A DNA stretch of 64,000 nt, from positions 1 to 64,000 of the forward strand of contig JAXJXP010000025.1 in assembly GCA_036307445.1 (NCBI GenBank). Direction: 5' to 3'. Within the stretch, counting starts at the first letter, position 1, and every line of letters starts with the position of its first letter. Below are positions 44,059 to 53,576 of the stretch, piece after piece. The DNA is from HGM11525 sp036307445 (GTDB taxonomy: Bacteria > Bacillota > Clostridia > UBA1381). Made by a program: the position numbers and the translations under genes. A model generated the notes under the pieces. It was not told the DNA's origin, ran no database searches, and saw only the letters and a list, made by a program, of their open reading frames with translations.

Positions 44059-44658
44059 ATGGAAAAGATTATTTTGGCATCGGCATCGCCGAGACGAAGT
44101 GAGATATTAAAGAATATCGGACTCCGGTTTGATATAGTAGTGTCCGATGCAGACGAAAGCAGTATTAGTGAGAATTGCCCGGCCGAGCTTTATGTTCAGG
44201 GGCTTGCACTCTTAAAAGCTGCAGCGGCGGCTAAAAAAACAGAGTGTGAAAAAGACGGTGTTGTAATTGCGGCAGATACGGTAGTTGTTTTGGACGGGAA
44301 GATACTCGGTAAGCCTAAAGATAGGGAAGATGCTGCAGAAATGCTTAGAATGCTGTCGGGAAGAGAACATAGTGTAATAACAGGAATATGCGTTTTAAGG
44401 CTAAAGGATGCTTTCTCAGTTTGCGAAAGTGTTGTTACAAAGGTGAAATTTAAAGACTTAAGTCCTGAATTGATTGACCTTTATGTTGCAACGAATGAAC
44501 CGCTTGATAAAGCAGGTGCTTACGGCATACAGGGCAAGGGTGCGATTTTGGCAGAGAGAATTGACGGCGATTATTTTAATGTTGTCGGCTTGCCTGTGTC
44601 CAGACTTTGCGAAATACTACAAAGCGAGTTTGGGATAGATGTACTTAAAGAAAACTAA
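44059..44658 (+). CDS. maf: Maf family nucleotide pyrophosphatase
   Basis: A 199-residue Maf protein, with ILASASPRRSEILKNIGLRF, AADTVVVLDGKILGKPKD and the GYGIQGKGA-like motif (GAYGIQGKGAILAERIDGDYFNVVG split). It hydrolyses dTTP/UTP or modified nucleotides and is linked to septum formation. In Firmicutes it commonly precedes mreB, as here. Confidence 0.95.
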   Translation: MEKIILASASPRRSEILKNIGLRFDIVVSDADESSISENCPAELYVQGLALLKAAAAAKKTECEKDGVVIAADTVVVLDGKILGKPKDREDAAEMLRMLSGREHSVITGICVLRLKDAFSVCESVVTKVKFKDLSPELIDLYVATNEPLDKAGAYGIQGKGAILAERIDGDYFNVVGLPVSRLCEILQSEFGIDVLKEN

Positions 44659-44678
44659 GTGATAAGGAGAATAGATTG

Positions 44679-45707
44679 ATGGATTTATCTTTTCTTGGAA
44701 TTTATGCTGATATAGGCTTTGACCTTGGCAGTACAGTAACAAGGATAGCGGTTAAGGGTAAGGGTATTGTTCTATCCGAGCCGTCGGTGGTTGCTCTTGA
44801 TAAACAGAGTAAAAAGGTACTTGCTGTTGGTGATGAGGCAAACGAAATGTTAGGCAGAACCCCTGATAATATAGTGGCGGTTTGCCCTTTGAGAGATGGT
44901 GTAATAGCTGACTTTGCGGCGACTGCAGCTATGATAAAGGCATTTTTGTACCGTGCTGCAGGCAAAAAGCCGATGATAAAGCCAAGAGTTGCGGTAGGTG
45001 TGCCATCGGGTATAACAGATGTTGAGCGCAGAGCTGTTATTGAGGCATTTTCTGCAGCGGGTGCAAGAAGTGTGATGCTTTTGGAAGAACCGGTTGCGGC
45101 TGCTTTAGGTGCAGGACTTCCGGTTGAAGCGGCTCAGGGCAGTATGATTGTAAATATTGGTGCAGGTACTTTGGAGGTTGCTGTAATATCTCTCGGAGGC
45201 ATTGTGGCCGCAAGGAGTATAAGATGCGCTGGTGAGGCTATGAATAATGCCATTGTGGCATATCTGCGCCGCCAGTATGCTGTAACAATAGGTACTAAAA
45301 CAGCAGAGGAGTTAAAGCACGAGATTGGCTCGGCAAGCCGTCAGAGCGATGAAGGATTTTATGATGTACGAGGCAGAGAAACAGCTACGGGACTTCCAAG
45401 AAATGTGCGTGTTAATTCTGCTGAAATCAGAAACGCAATAGCTGATGTTGTGGCTGGAATAGTTAATGCTGTTCTTGATACATTGGAGGAAACACCGCCT
45501 GAGCTTGCGGCAGATGTTCTTTCATCGGGCATAACACTGACAGGTGGCGGGGCATACTTAAAAGGCATGGACGAGGTGATTGAAAATGCAACAGGAATAC
45601 GTACAAGGCTTGCAGATTCTCCTGAAAACTGCGTTGTATTGGGTGCAGAGCTTGCATTGTCGAAGCCTGTCGTTCTCAGACGTTCAGAGGTTGCAAAAAG
45701 ACGCTGA
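44679..45707 (+). CDS. mreB: rod shape-determining protein MreB, altered phosphate-2 motif
   Basis: A 342-residue MreB actin homologue. Phosphate-1 is DLGSTVT (Asp15), the catalytic-region EEPVAAALGAGL is kept, and adenosine motif GGGAYLKGMDE is present. The phosphate-2 loop reads NIGAGTLEVAVISLGG, where MreB normally has DIGGGTTEVAVISLGG. Asn159 replaces the Asp corresponding to B. subtilis Asp158, and AGEAMNNAI replaces AGDEMDDAI. It organises lateral wall synthesis. The ATG at 44679 is chosen over TTG 44676. First gene of mreBCD-pbp2. Confidence 0.93.
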   Translation: MDLSFLGIYADIGFDLGSTVTRIAVKGKGIVLSEPSVVALDKQSKKVLAVGDEANEMLGRTPDNIVAVCPLRDGVIADFAATAAMIKAFLYRAAGKKPMIKPRVAVGVPSGITDVERRAVIEAFSAAGARSVMLLEEPVAAALGAGLPVEAAQGSMIVNIGAGTLEVAVISLGGIVAARSIRCAGEAMNNAIVAYLRRQYAVTIGTKTAEELKHEIGSASRQSDEGFYDVRGRETATGLPRNVRVNSAEIRNAIADVVAGIVNAVLDTLEETPPELAADVLSSGITLTGGGAYLKGMDEVIENATGIRTRLADSPENCVVLGAELALSKPVVLRRSEVAKRR

Positions 45708-45739
45708 ATATAATATATTGAAAGGAACTGACATCTGAT

Positions 45740-46663
45740 ATGTCATTTTTCAGAAATAAACCTATATTGATAACTGCTGCAGTTCTTGTAATTGCGCTTA
45801 TAATTGCATCTGTTTCGCATTTTTCAAATGGAGCAACCGAGGGTGCAGGAGGCACTGTAACATCATCTGCAGAAGGTTTTTTTGGTAAAATATTCTCACC
45901 CTTAAGAAACCTTGGCACCGCTTTTTCTGATAAAGAAAAGCTTGCCGAAGAAAACGAACAGCTAAAAGCTCAAATAGATGAGCTTATCAAGGCTAACAGA
46001 GGCGCCGAGGAGTATATTTCCGAGAACAAACGTCTTAAGGAGCTTTTGGGTATCAGGGAAACAATGATAAATAAAGAGATTCTGACGGCAGAGGTTATAT
46101 CGTATGATTGGGATAATTTTTCCGAAACGGTAACCATAAACCGCGGAAGCAAAGACGGTGTCGAAAAGGAAGATGCAGTTGTTTCTGCGCTTGGAATAAT
46201 AGGACGTGTAACTGAGGTTGGCGGAGATTGGGCGAGGATTACAACCTTGCTTTCACCTAAGCATTCGCTCGGTGTTAAGATTACAAGAACGGGCGACCTT
46301 GCAGTTGCCGAAGGTGATATAAAATTTGCTAAGGACAAAAAGCTCAGACTCAACTACATATCGGGTGCGGCAGAGCTTATTGAAGGCGATATTGTAGAAA
46401 CGTCGGGCATAGGCGGAGTGTATCCGCCGGGGCTTACTGTGGGAAAGGTAAAAGAAATTAAAAAGGACAGCTCGGGTGCTGTGGCATACGCAGTAGTAGA
46501 GCCGACTGCTGATTTTTCTCGTATATTTGAGGTACTTGTGATAACAGACTGGGAGCGAGAAAGTGTTACGCCTGACTATGTTGTTAATGAGCCTGAATTT
46601 GAAGAACAGACAGAAATAATTGATGAGATAACAGACGAAGAAATAGAAAACGCTGAGGGTTGA
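45740..46663 (+). CDS. mreC: rod shape-determining protein MreC
   Basis: A 307-residue MreC with a short cytoplasmic N-terminus (MSFFRNKPI), one membrane helix (about 9-28), a coiled coil (about 58-100, EKLAEENEQLKAQIDELIKA) and two beta domains (RGSKDGVEKEDAVVSALGIIGRV and VETSGIGGVYPPGLTVGKV). The acidic C-terminus is an extension. It links MreB to extracellular wall enzymes. Confidence 0.94.
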   Translation: MSFFRNKPILITAAVLVIALIIASVSHFSNGATEGAGGTVTSSAEGFFGKIFSPLRNLGTAFSDKEKLAEENEQLKAQIDELIKANRGAEEYISENKRLKELLGIRETMINKEILTAEVISYDWDNFSETVTINRGSKDGVEKEDAVVSALGIIGRVTEVGGDWARITTLLSPKHSLGVKITRTGDLAVAEGDIKFAKDKKLRLNYISGAAELIEGDIVETSGIGGVYPPGLTVGKVKEIKKDSSGAVAYAVVEPTADFSRIFEVLVITDWERESVTPDYVVNEPEFEEQTEIIDEITDEEIENAEG

Positions 46664-46668
46664 TTTGT

Positions 46669-47163
46669 ATGAAATCAGTAAAAATATTTTTTGCAGTAGC
46701 AGCTCTTTTCCTTTTGGAAAGGGTGTTTTTTGCTGCACATTTAGAAATATTTTCACTATGCCCATGGCTGATGTTTGTATTTAGTCTTACGGCTGCGGCG
46801 GTTAGCGAAGAGCCGGCAGATGCTATAATTACAGCAGGATTTTGCGGACTGCTTGCTGATATTTCCGGTGGCGGCACGGCAGGCTCTGCAATGGCGGTGT
46901 TTGCGGTTTCTGCCACGGTGGTATATTATTTCACTTCGAGATTTTTTCAAAACAGCCTCTTAATTGCGTTAGTGGCTGTATTTGTTTTTGGTCTGGCTGG
47001 TGAGATGCTCTACTTTCTATTAAACAGCAGAGGATTGGAAAATTATTCTGCTATGACTGCTTTCTGGAGTGTGGCTTTGCCGTTGTCTGCTATTGATACG
47101 ATATTTTCACTTTTGATGTACCCTGTGGTTAAAAAGATTTTTGCAGGGAGGAGATATGTATGA
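46669..47163 (+). CDS. mreD: rod shape-determining protein MreD
   Basis: A 164-residue polytopic membrane protein with about five hydrophobic helices and the MreD-like GFCGLLADISGGGTAGSAM segment. The frame opens at a TTG (46660) that overlaps the mreC stop; the ATG at 46669, after GAGGGTTG, is preferred. Its stop overlaps the pbp2 start (ATGA). Confidence 0.88.
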   Translation: MKSVKIFFAVAALFLLERVFFAAHLEIFSLCPWLMFVFSLTAAAVSEEPADAIITAGFCGLLADISGGGTAGSAMAVFAVSATVVYYFTSRFFQNSLLIALVAVFVFGLAGEMLYFLLNSRGLENYSAMTAFWSVALPLSAIDTIFSLLMYPVVKKIFAGRRYV

Positions 47164-49208
47164 AGGGCGAAAGACTTACACTTCTCAAAATAATAACTGT
47201 AATTATCGGAATTATACTTGCGGCAAGACTTTATAACCTGCAGATTATAAATGGTAAGGCCTATCTTGCGGCATCTAATGCAAGGTCAACGGCAGTTGTT
47301 AAGGAAAAAGCACCAAGAGGCGATATAAAGGACAGAAACGGAAAAAATCTTGTAACCAATCGTAAGGGCTATTCTCTTTTGTGGCTGAAAACTGCAGCGC
47401 CTGATGATGAGGTTAATGAGATGCTTTTTAAAGCTGCGGATATTCTTGCAGAATCGGATTATAAGTTCTCTGACAGCTTGCCGATAACGCAGTATCCGTA
47501 TGAGTTTACCTTTGCCGATGACGAGGAAAAGAAAAAGTGGTTTGATACAAAAAGACGCTTGAAAGCAGATATGACTGCTGAAGAGGTAATAGAGTTTTAT
47601 AAGGACGAGGTTTTTGAAATAAAAGGTGATTATCCTCCGGATAAGCTTCGTGCGGTTATCGGTATACGTTATGATGCAGAAATGAGCGGTTTTTCATATT
47701 CAATACCGTACACGCTTGCATCAGATGTTGATATTGAGATTGTAATGAAAATAAAAGAGCGCAAAGGCGAATTTCCTGATATTGAAGTTACCGGCGAATA
47801 TTTCAGACAGTATGAGTTTGGAAGCTTGGCGGCGCATACTCTTGGAAGAATCGGTAAGATTTATAAGGAAGAATATGAGGTTTTAGAGGAAAAGGGCTAT
47901 GCAATGAACGACTATGTAGGTAAGCAAGGCATAGAAAAGATTTGCGAGGACGACCTTAGGGGAACAGACGGACAAAGAGTTCTTGGTACCGAAGACGGCG
48001 GAGAGCTTTTGGGCGTAGAAAATGAAGCGGCAGTTTCCGGTAATTATGTTGTACTTACATTAGATTCAGAGCTTCAGATGGTAGCTGAGCAATCTCTTAA
48101 AAATACCATAGACCAGATTGCTGCAAACGGCATCGGAAAAGGCGCACAAAAGGGAGCCGATGCAAATGCGGGTGCAGTTGTAGTTCTTGATGTAAATAAT
48201 GCAGAAGTACTAGCTATGGCGACCTATCCGTCATATAATCCTGAAACATTTAACAAGACCTATTCCGAGCTTTCCCAAAATGAGGACAAGCCTTTGTGGA
48301 ACAGAGCAATCAGCGGAACGTACTCGCCCGGCTCTACATTTAAGCCCTTAACAGCGATTGCAGCATTGGAAACCGGAGCGGTTACTGTAGACGAAAGATT
48401 GATATGTAACGGCGTGTATAAATTTTTTAAGGATTATCAGCCACGTTGTTGGATAAACCTTGAGCACGGACTCTCTCACGGCTGGGAGAATGTAACAGAG
48501 GCGATAGAGGACTCCTGTAACCTTTATTTCTATGAGGCAGGAAGACGTACAGGAATTGATGCCCTTTCGGAATATGCGAGGAGGTTCGGACTTGGTGAAT
48601 ATACAGGTATTGAGCTTAGCGAAGAGGTAAAGGGCAGTATGGCAACACCTGCATATAAGGAAAAGATAGAGGGCGAAGGTGCAGAGTGGTTTGGCGGAGA
48701 TACTATTCAGGCATCGATAGGACAGAGCTATTCCCATTTTTCGCCACTGCAGCTTGCAAACTATATTGCTACGATTGCAAACGGCGGTACGCGTTATCGT
48801 CCGCATATAATTAAGAGTGTTCATAGGGCAGAGGATGGTGCGGAAGTCAAAAGAAGTGCAGCGGTAGTCGAGGAAAGGATTCCTATAACGGCTGAAAATC
48901 TTGATGCTGTAAAACGAGGAATGTACGGAGTGGTTGATGAAGGCTCGGCAAGCAAGATATTCAAGGACTATAACATTGAAGTCGGCGGTAAGACCGGAAC
49001 AGCTCAGGGAAGCAGTAAACAGTCCAACACGGCATTGTTCGTTGCATTTGCTCCGTATGATAAGCCGGAAATAGCTGTTGCGGTAGTAATTGAGCACGGA
49101 GTAAGAGGTGTAAATGCAGCTACTGTGGCAAGAGATATATTCAATGAATATTTTGATATGGGCGGAGAAAATGTAAAAAGCTATGAGGTAGGAGAACTTC
49201 TTCCGTAA
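47160..49208 (+). CDS. mrdA: penicillin-binding protein 2 (elongasome transpeptidase)
   Basis: A 682-residue class B PBP. An N-terminal membrane anchor (about 8-25), the non-catalytic pedestal (RGDIKDRNGKNLVTNRKGYS), and the transpeptidase domain with S392-T-F-K395, SCN in EDSCNLYFYEAG, and K611-T-G. The SXXK serine is acylated by beta-lactams. It crosslinks side-wall peptidoglycan with MreBCD and RodA, which is not in this window. The ribosome binding site is GGGAGGAG. Confidence 0.95.
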   Translation: MKGERLTLLKIITVIIGIILAARLYNLQIINGKAYLAASNARSTAVVKEKAPRGDIKDRNGKNLVTNRKGYSLLWLKTAAPDDEVNEMLFKAADILAESDYKFSDSLPITQYPYEFTFADDEEKKKWFDTKRRLKADMTAEEVIEFYKDEVFEIKGDYPPDKLRAVIGIRYDAEMSGFSYSIPYTLASDVDIEIVMKIKERKGEFPDIEVTGEYFRQYEFGSLAAHTLGRIGKIYKEEYEVLEEKGYAMNDYVGKQGIEKICEDDLRGTDGQRVLGTEDGGELLGVENEAAVSGNYVVLTLDSELQMVAEQSLKNTIDQIAANGIGKGAQKGADANAGAVVVLDVNNAEVLAMATYPSYNPETFNKTYSELSQNEDKPLWNRAISGTYSPGSTFKPLTAIAALETGAVTVDERLICNGVYKFFKDYQPRCWINLEHGLSHGWENVTEAIEDSCNLYFYEAGRRTGIDALSEYARRFGLGEYTGIELSEEVKGSMATPAYKEKIEGEGAEWFGGDTIQASIGQSYSHFSPLQLANYIATIANGGTRYRPHIIKSVHRAEDGAEVKRSAAVVEERIPITAENLDAVKRGMYGVVDEGSASKIFKDYNIEVGGKTGTAQGSSKQSNTALFVAFAPYDKPEIAVAVVIEHGVRGVNAATVARDIFNEYFDMGGENVKSYEVGELLP

Positions 49209-49277
49209 AAAAAGACTTTACAAGTGCGGAATAATTTGTTATAATTAATTGCAGTATATGGATAAAGGAGGAAGATA

Positions 49278-49682
49278 ATGAACATCGCTTTTATTGCACA
49301 TGACAAGAAAAAAGAGCTTATGGCGCAATTTTGTATTGCGTATAAGGGTATTTTGGAAAAGCATAAGCTTTTTGCTACCGATACAACCGGCAAGGTCATA
49401 AACGAGAATACAGGACTTGATGTTTACCGTTTTCTTTCGGGAATGCAGGGCGGAGACCAGCAGATTGGTGCAAGGGTTGCATATAATGAGATAGATTTAG
49501 TTCTGTTTTTCAGAGACCCTTTGACTGCTGAGGGATATGAGCCTGATATATCACCTCTTTTAAAGCTTTGTGATATGCACAACATTCCTATTGCAACAAA
49601 TCTGGCTACTGCGGAAGTTTTAATCCACGGTCTTGACAGAGGCGATCTTGATTGGCGAGATATTGTAAATCCGAAAAACTAA
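49278..49682 (+). CDS. mgsA: methylglyoxal synthase
   Basis: A 134-residue MgsA. IAFIAHDKKKELMAQFC, the TTGKVINENTGLDV phosphate loop, SGMQGGDQQIGARV with the catalytic Asp, and FFRDPLTAEGYEPDI are all typical. It converts dihydroxyacetone phosphate to methylglyoxal, relieving sugar-phosphate stress. It often ends the mre cluster in Clostridia; minC, minD and minE, which often lie between, are absent here. Confidence 0.96.
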   Translation: MNIAFIAHDKKKELMAQFCIAYKGILEKHKLFATDTTGKVINENTGLDVYRFLSGMQGGDQQIGARVAYNEIDLVLFFRDPLTAEGYEPDISPLLKLCDMHNIPIATNLATAEVLIHGLDRGDLDWRDIVNPKN

Positions 49683-49698
49683 ATAACTTATAGATTAT

Positions 49699-49745
49699 AA
49701 CCCCTTGCACGAACATATGATTAAATATGCAGGCAGGGGTTTTTT
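49699..49745 (+). terminator. terminator of mgsA
   Basis: AACCCCTTGC and GCAGGCAGGGGTT flank a 20-base loop and are followed by TTTTT. Confidence 0.75.
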
Positions 49746-49763
49746 GTTTAAAGGAGGTTTATT

Positions 49764-50867
49764 ATGTACGGAGTAGTGTTTGGCGGCGGTGGAGCACGTG
49801 GTGCTTATGAAGTCGGCGTCTGGCGTGCATTGACGGAGCTTGATATAAAAGTGGGAGCAATTTGCGGTACATCAATAGGCTCGATTAATGGTGCAATATT
49901 TGCACAAGGCGATTATCAAGAGGCAGAAAATATCTGGCGCAATATTTCAATAGCAGATGTTGTTGATATGAGTACATTTTCTGAAGAAAAGCTTATGTCG
50001 GTAAAAAATATAGGTGCATTTATTGAAGAGATGCGTAAAAATAAAGGTATAAGCCTTGAGCCTTTGGAAAAGCTTTTGAGAAACGTAATAGATGAAAACA
50101 AACTACTGCTTTCGCCGATAGATTTCGGTCTTGTAACCTATTCGGTCAGTGACAATTCCCTTGTAGAGCTGTTTAAGGCAGACATTCCAAAGGGGATGCT
50201 TGTCGATTATCTTATGGCGAGCAGCTGTCTGCCCGGGACAAAGGCGAGAGTTATAGGTGATAAAACCTATATGGACGGCGGAGTCGGTGATAACAAACCT
50301 GTTGTTATGCTGACCAAAAAGGGTTATAGAAACATTATCTCTGTTGATGTGGGCGGTGTTGGGGTTGTGCGCCAATGTGTGCCTGACGGTGTAAATGTTA
50401 TTGATATACGTTGCAAAAATCCGGCTGTTGGAGTACTTGATTTTGATAACAGCTCCATTTTGAATACGATAGAAATGGGTTATTTTGACACAATGCGTGC
50501 CTTCGGGAAGGTGTCAGGAGATATTTACCCAATCAGAATGTCCGACTATATCAGGGCAAGGAGAAAATATTCTCAGGACTTAATTTTCGGGCTTGAGAAA
50601 GCAGCTGCGATATTCGGTGTAAATCAGCTCAAGGAGTACACGGTGGTCTCGCTTGCAAGAGCGATGCTCAAGGTGTACAGACGATTGCTGTCGGAGGAAC
50701 AGAAAAGTGGCTTTGAAACGCTTACCTCGCCTGCCGCACTTTTAACAGCGGTTTGTGCATCAATGTCCGAGGGCGGCAAGGATATAATGCCGAGAATTGC
50801 GGTTGCCGCATTCAAAAAATATCAAATGGCTGCCAATGCCGTTTGTTATTTTGCAAGGATTATGTAA
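49764..50867 (+). CDS. patatin-like phospholipase family protein
   Basis: A 367-residue patatin-fold protein. It starts GVVFGGGGARGAYEVGVW (oxyanion hole), and has the GTSIG nucleophile elbow with Ser37 and the MDGGVGDN motif with Asp171, so the Ser-Asp dyad is intact. No signal peptide or membrane segment. The lipid substrate is unknown. The C-terminal 120 residues show no recognised domain. Start after AAAGGAGG. Confidence 0.9.
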   Translation: MYGVVFGGGGARGAYEVGVWRALTELDIKVGAICGTSIGSINGAIFAQGDYQEAENIWRNISIADVVDMSTFSEEKLMSVKNIGAFIEEMRKNKGISLEPLEKLLRNVIDENKLLLSPIDFGLVTYSVSDNSLVELFKADIPKGMLVDYLMASSCLPGTKARVIGDKTYMDGGVGDNKPVVMLTKKGYRNIISVDVGGVGVVRQCVPDGVNVIDIRCKNPAVGVLDFDNSSILNTIEMGYFDTMRAFGKVSGDIYPIRMSDYIRARRKYSQDLIFGLEKAAAIFGVNQLKEYTVVSLARAMLKVYRRLLSEEQKSGFETLTSPAALLTAVCASMSEGGKDIMPRIAVAAFKKYQMAANAVCYFARIM

Positions 50868-50918
50868 AACTGCCCAAAACAAACAGAGAAAAAAATTATA
50901 AATTTGGCATAAGATTAG

Positions 50919-50948
50919 TTGACAAATATATGCTATATGTGGTAATAT
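50919..50948 (+). promoter_or_regulatory. sigma-A promoter of pheB-hom-thrB-lysC
   Basis: Plus strand: TTGACA at 50919-50924, an 18-base spacer, and TAATAT at 50943-50948. The leader is about 50 bases. No T-box, lysine riboswitch or leader peptide is visible. Confidence 0.7.
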
Positions 50949-51006
50949 ATACTTTGTTGAAAGTACAAATGTTTTTCTGTCGAGGATAAATGGAGGTATT
51001 TTGGAT

Positions 51007-51441
51007 ATGGATTCTACATTTATTTTGGTAGACAGAGCTGTTGCTCCTGATGTGCTTGTAAAGGTAGTAGATGCCAAGGAAAAGCTTTCCTCCGGCAGAT
51101 ACAAAACCATAAACGAAGCATTAAATGCGGCAAATATCAGCCGAAGTGCTTTTTATAAGTACAAAAACCACGTCTTTTCACATTCTAAGTTTGATGTAGA
51201 GCAGATTGTAACGCTCTTTTTCACACTTGATGACGTGCCGGGAATTCTATCCGACCTTTTGATACTTCTTTCGTCAGGCGGTGCAAATATTCTGACAATC
51301 AACCAGAATATTCCTGTTAATAACAGCGCAAACGTAACTGTTTCAATGCGCACTGACAATATGACTGCGGGACTTGACGAAATGATTAAGAGGTTAAAGA
51401 GTGTTGACGGAGTAAACAAAATAGAGTTACTGTCTATGTAA
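51007..51441 (+). CDS. pheB: ACT domain protein PheB (UPF0735)
   Basis: A 144-residue protein with an N-terminal helix-turn-helix-like region (DAKEKLSSGRYKTINEALNAANISRSAFYKYK split over about 21-52) and a C-terminal ACT domain (TLFFTLDDVPGILSDLLILLSSGGANILTIN split over 65-95). PheB usually lies before hom and may sense an amino acid, though its role is not proven. A TTG at 51001 is a possible earlier start, but the ATG at 51007 is preferred, both after GGAGG. Confidence 0.9.
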   Translation: MDSTFILVDRAVAPDVLVKVVDAKEKLSSGRYKTINEALNAANISRSAFYKYKNHVFSHSKFDVEQIVTLFFTLDDVPGILSDLLILLSSGGANILTINQNIPVNNSANVTVSMRTDNMTAGLDEMIKRLKSVDGVNKIELLSM

Positions 51442-51466
51442 AACAATACGAAAGGGATATTTTAAG

Positions 51467-52663
51467 ATGGCAAAGATTGCAATTTTGGGCTACGGTACTG
51501 TTGGTAGCGGTGTTTTTGATATTTTTAACGAAAGTAGCTTTTCTAAAAAGACAGGTGAGGAGATTGAAGTAAAAAGAATACTTGATATCCGTGATTTCCC
51601 AGACCATCCGCAAAAGCAGCTTTTCACTAAGGATTTTAATGATATATTAAATGACGGTGAAATTTCTGTTGTTGCAGAAACAATGGGCGGACTTCATCCT
51701 GCTTATGAGTTTACCAAATCTCTTTTGGAGGCAGGAAAGAGTGTTACAACCTCCAACAAGGAGCTTGTTGCAACATACGGTCCTGAGCTTCTTCAAATTG
51801 CGGCAGACAAGGGTGTAAGATATATGTTCGAAGCATCGGTTGGCGGTGGCATACCTGTTATAAGACCTCTTGCAACCTGCTTGCAGGCAAATAAAATTGA
51901 GAGAATTGCAGGTATCTTAAATGGTACAACCAACTTTATTCTTTCCGAGATGATTGATAAGGGCAGCGAGTTTGAAGATGCGCTTTCTGATGCTCAGCAG
52001 AGAGGTTATGCAGAGCGTAACCCTGCAGCAGATATTGAAGGACACGATGCTTGCCGTAAAATAGCAATACTTTCATCAATGGCAACAGGATGTTTTGTGG
52101 ATTACAGCAATATTCCCACCGAAGGAATTTGTGACATATCACTTAAGGATGTAAAGTATGCCGAAAAGATAGGCGCTGCGATAAAGCTTATTGGCTATTC
52201 AGAACAGATGACCGATGGAACACTTTATGCTTGTGTAGCACCTATGATTGTTAATAAATCAATCCCCCTTTCTGGCGTATGTGATGTGTTTAATGCCGTT
52301 ATGGTAAGAGGTAATTACTTAGGAGATGCAATGTTCTATGGCAGAGGCGCTGGCAAGGAAGCAACTGCAAGTGCTGTTTCTGCAGATGTAATTGACATAG
52401 TAAAGAACGGAAAAGCAAACCACCCGCTTTTGTGGGAAACAGATAAAATCAAGATGATGCCTTCTGAGGATAAGGAGTGGTCATACTTCGTCAGAGCCTC
52501 TGCAGACAAGGCACAGATAAAAGATGTCTTTGGAGATGTAGATATAATTGACGGAGTAGCTGATGGTGAGCTTGGCTTTGTTACTCAGAAGATGCGCGAA
52601 AAGGATTTTGTAGCTGCAGCAGAAAAGCTTGGCGGCACATACATCAAGGTGCTGGAGGCATAA
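51467..52663 (+). CDS. hom: homoserine dehydrogenase
   Basis: A 398-residue enzyme with the NAD(P) fold IAILGYGTVGSGVFDIF, then VTTSNKELVATYG, the signature GGGIPVIRPLATCL ... GILNGTTNFILSEM, and RGYAERNPAADIEGHDACRKIAIL. It reduces aspartate semialdehyde to homoserine. The C-terminal regulatory part is shorter than in the long ACT-bearing form. Its stop overlaps the thrB start by one base. Confidence 0.97.
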   Translation: MAKIAILGYGTVGSGVFDIFNESSFSKKTGEEIEVKRILDIRDFPDHPQKQLFTKDFNDILNDGEISVVAETMGGLHPAYEFTKSLLEAGKSVTTSNKELVATYGPELLQIAADKGVRYMFEASVGGGIPVIRPLATCLQANKIERIAGILNGTTNFILSEMIDKGSEFEDALSDAQQRGYAERNPAADIEGHDACRKIAILSSMATGCFVDYSNIPTEGICDISLKDVKYAEKIGAAIKLIGYSEQMTDGTLYACVAPMIVNKSIPLSGVCDVFNAVMVRGNYLGDAMFYGRGAGKEATASAVSADVIDIVKNGKANHPLLWETDKIKMMPSEDKEWSYFVRASADKAQIKDVFGDVDIIDGVADGELGFVTQKMREKDFVAAAEKLGGTYIKVLEA

Positions 52664-53559
52664 TGATAAAGGTACGTGTTCCCGCATCAAGCGCAAATAT
52701 GGGCGCAGGATTTGACTCATTGGGAGTTGCGCTGTCCCTTTATAACACTATTTGCGTTGAGGAAACATCGGGCGGTCTTTTGGTCGAAAATAAACGTGTG
52801 GGAGAATATGTTCCCACCGGAGAAAAGAATTTGATATATCGCGCAATCAAAAAGGTTTTTGACAAGGTCGGTTACAATGAAAAGGGACTAAGGATTATAC
52901 AAGACAGCGAAATACCGATGACAAGAGGCCTGGGAAGCAGTAGTGCATGTATTATAGGCGGTATGCTTGCGGCGAATGTTATATCGGGAAGACAGCTTTC
53001 CTACGCTGAGATATTAGACCTTGCTACCGAAATGGAGGGGCATCCCGATAATGTAGCCCCTGCCCTTTACGGAGGTTTTTGTGCAGCAGTTAGGACGGGA
53101 AACCATACGCTTTTCAAATCGGTCAAGATTGAAAAGCCGGTAGTGTTTGAAGCAATGATTCCCGATTTCTTTGTATCAACAAAGAAATCCCGTGTTGCTC
53201 TGCCTGATACAGTAAAGCATAAGGATGCGGCATATAATGCAGGTCATGCGGCGTTGTTTTCGCTGGCGTTGGCGACAGGTGATTTTGAAAAATTGAAAGT
53301 TGCGGTCAAAGATAAGCTTCATCAGCCCTATCGTGCGGCATATATTGATAATATGAATCAAACCTTTGACGAGGCATATAAAAACGGTGCCTATGCAGTA
53401 TGGTTAAGCGGTTCAGGTCCTACAATTCTTGCTATGTGCAATCCCAAGAATGAAGGCTTTGAGGAAAATATGAGCAGGTATTTTGACTCAGTTGGACAAA
53501 AAAGTAACTGCTGCAGGCTTACAATAGATAATGTTGGTGCAATAGTTCAGGTAATATAA
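52663..53559 (+). CDS. thrB: homoserine kinase
   Basis: A 298-residue GHMP kinase, with VRVPASSANMGAGFDSLGVAL, the ATP loop PMTRGLGSSSACIIGGMLAAN, EGHPDNVAPALYGGF, and WLSGSGPTILAM. It phosphorylates homoserine for threonine synthesis. No thrC is present in this window. Confidence 0.96.
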   Translation: MIKVRVPASSANMGAGFDSLGVALSLYNTICVEETSGGLLVENKRVGEYVPTGEKNLIYRAIKKVFDKVGYNEKGLRIIQDSEIPMTRGLGSSSACIIGGMLAANVISGRQLSYAEILDLATEMEGHPDNVAPALYGGFCAAVRTGNHTLFKSVKIEKPVVFEAMIPDFFVSTKKSRVALPDTVKHKDAAYNAGHAALFSLALATGDFEKLKVAVKDKLHQPYRAAYIDNMNQTFDEAYKNGAYAVWLSGSGPTILAMCNPKNEGFEENMSRYFDSVGQKSNCCRLTIDNVGAIVQVI

Positions 53560-53576
53560 GAAAGGAAGGAATAAAA

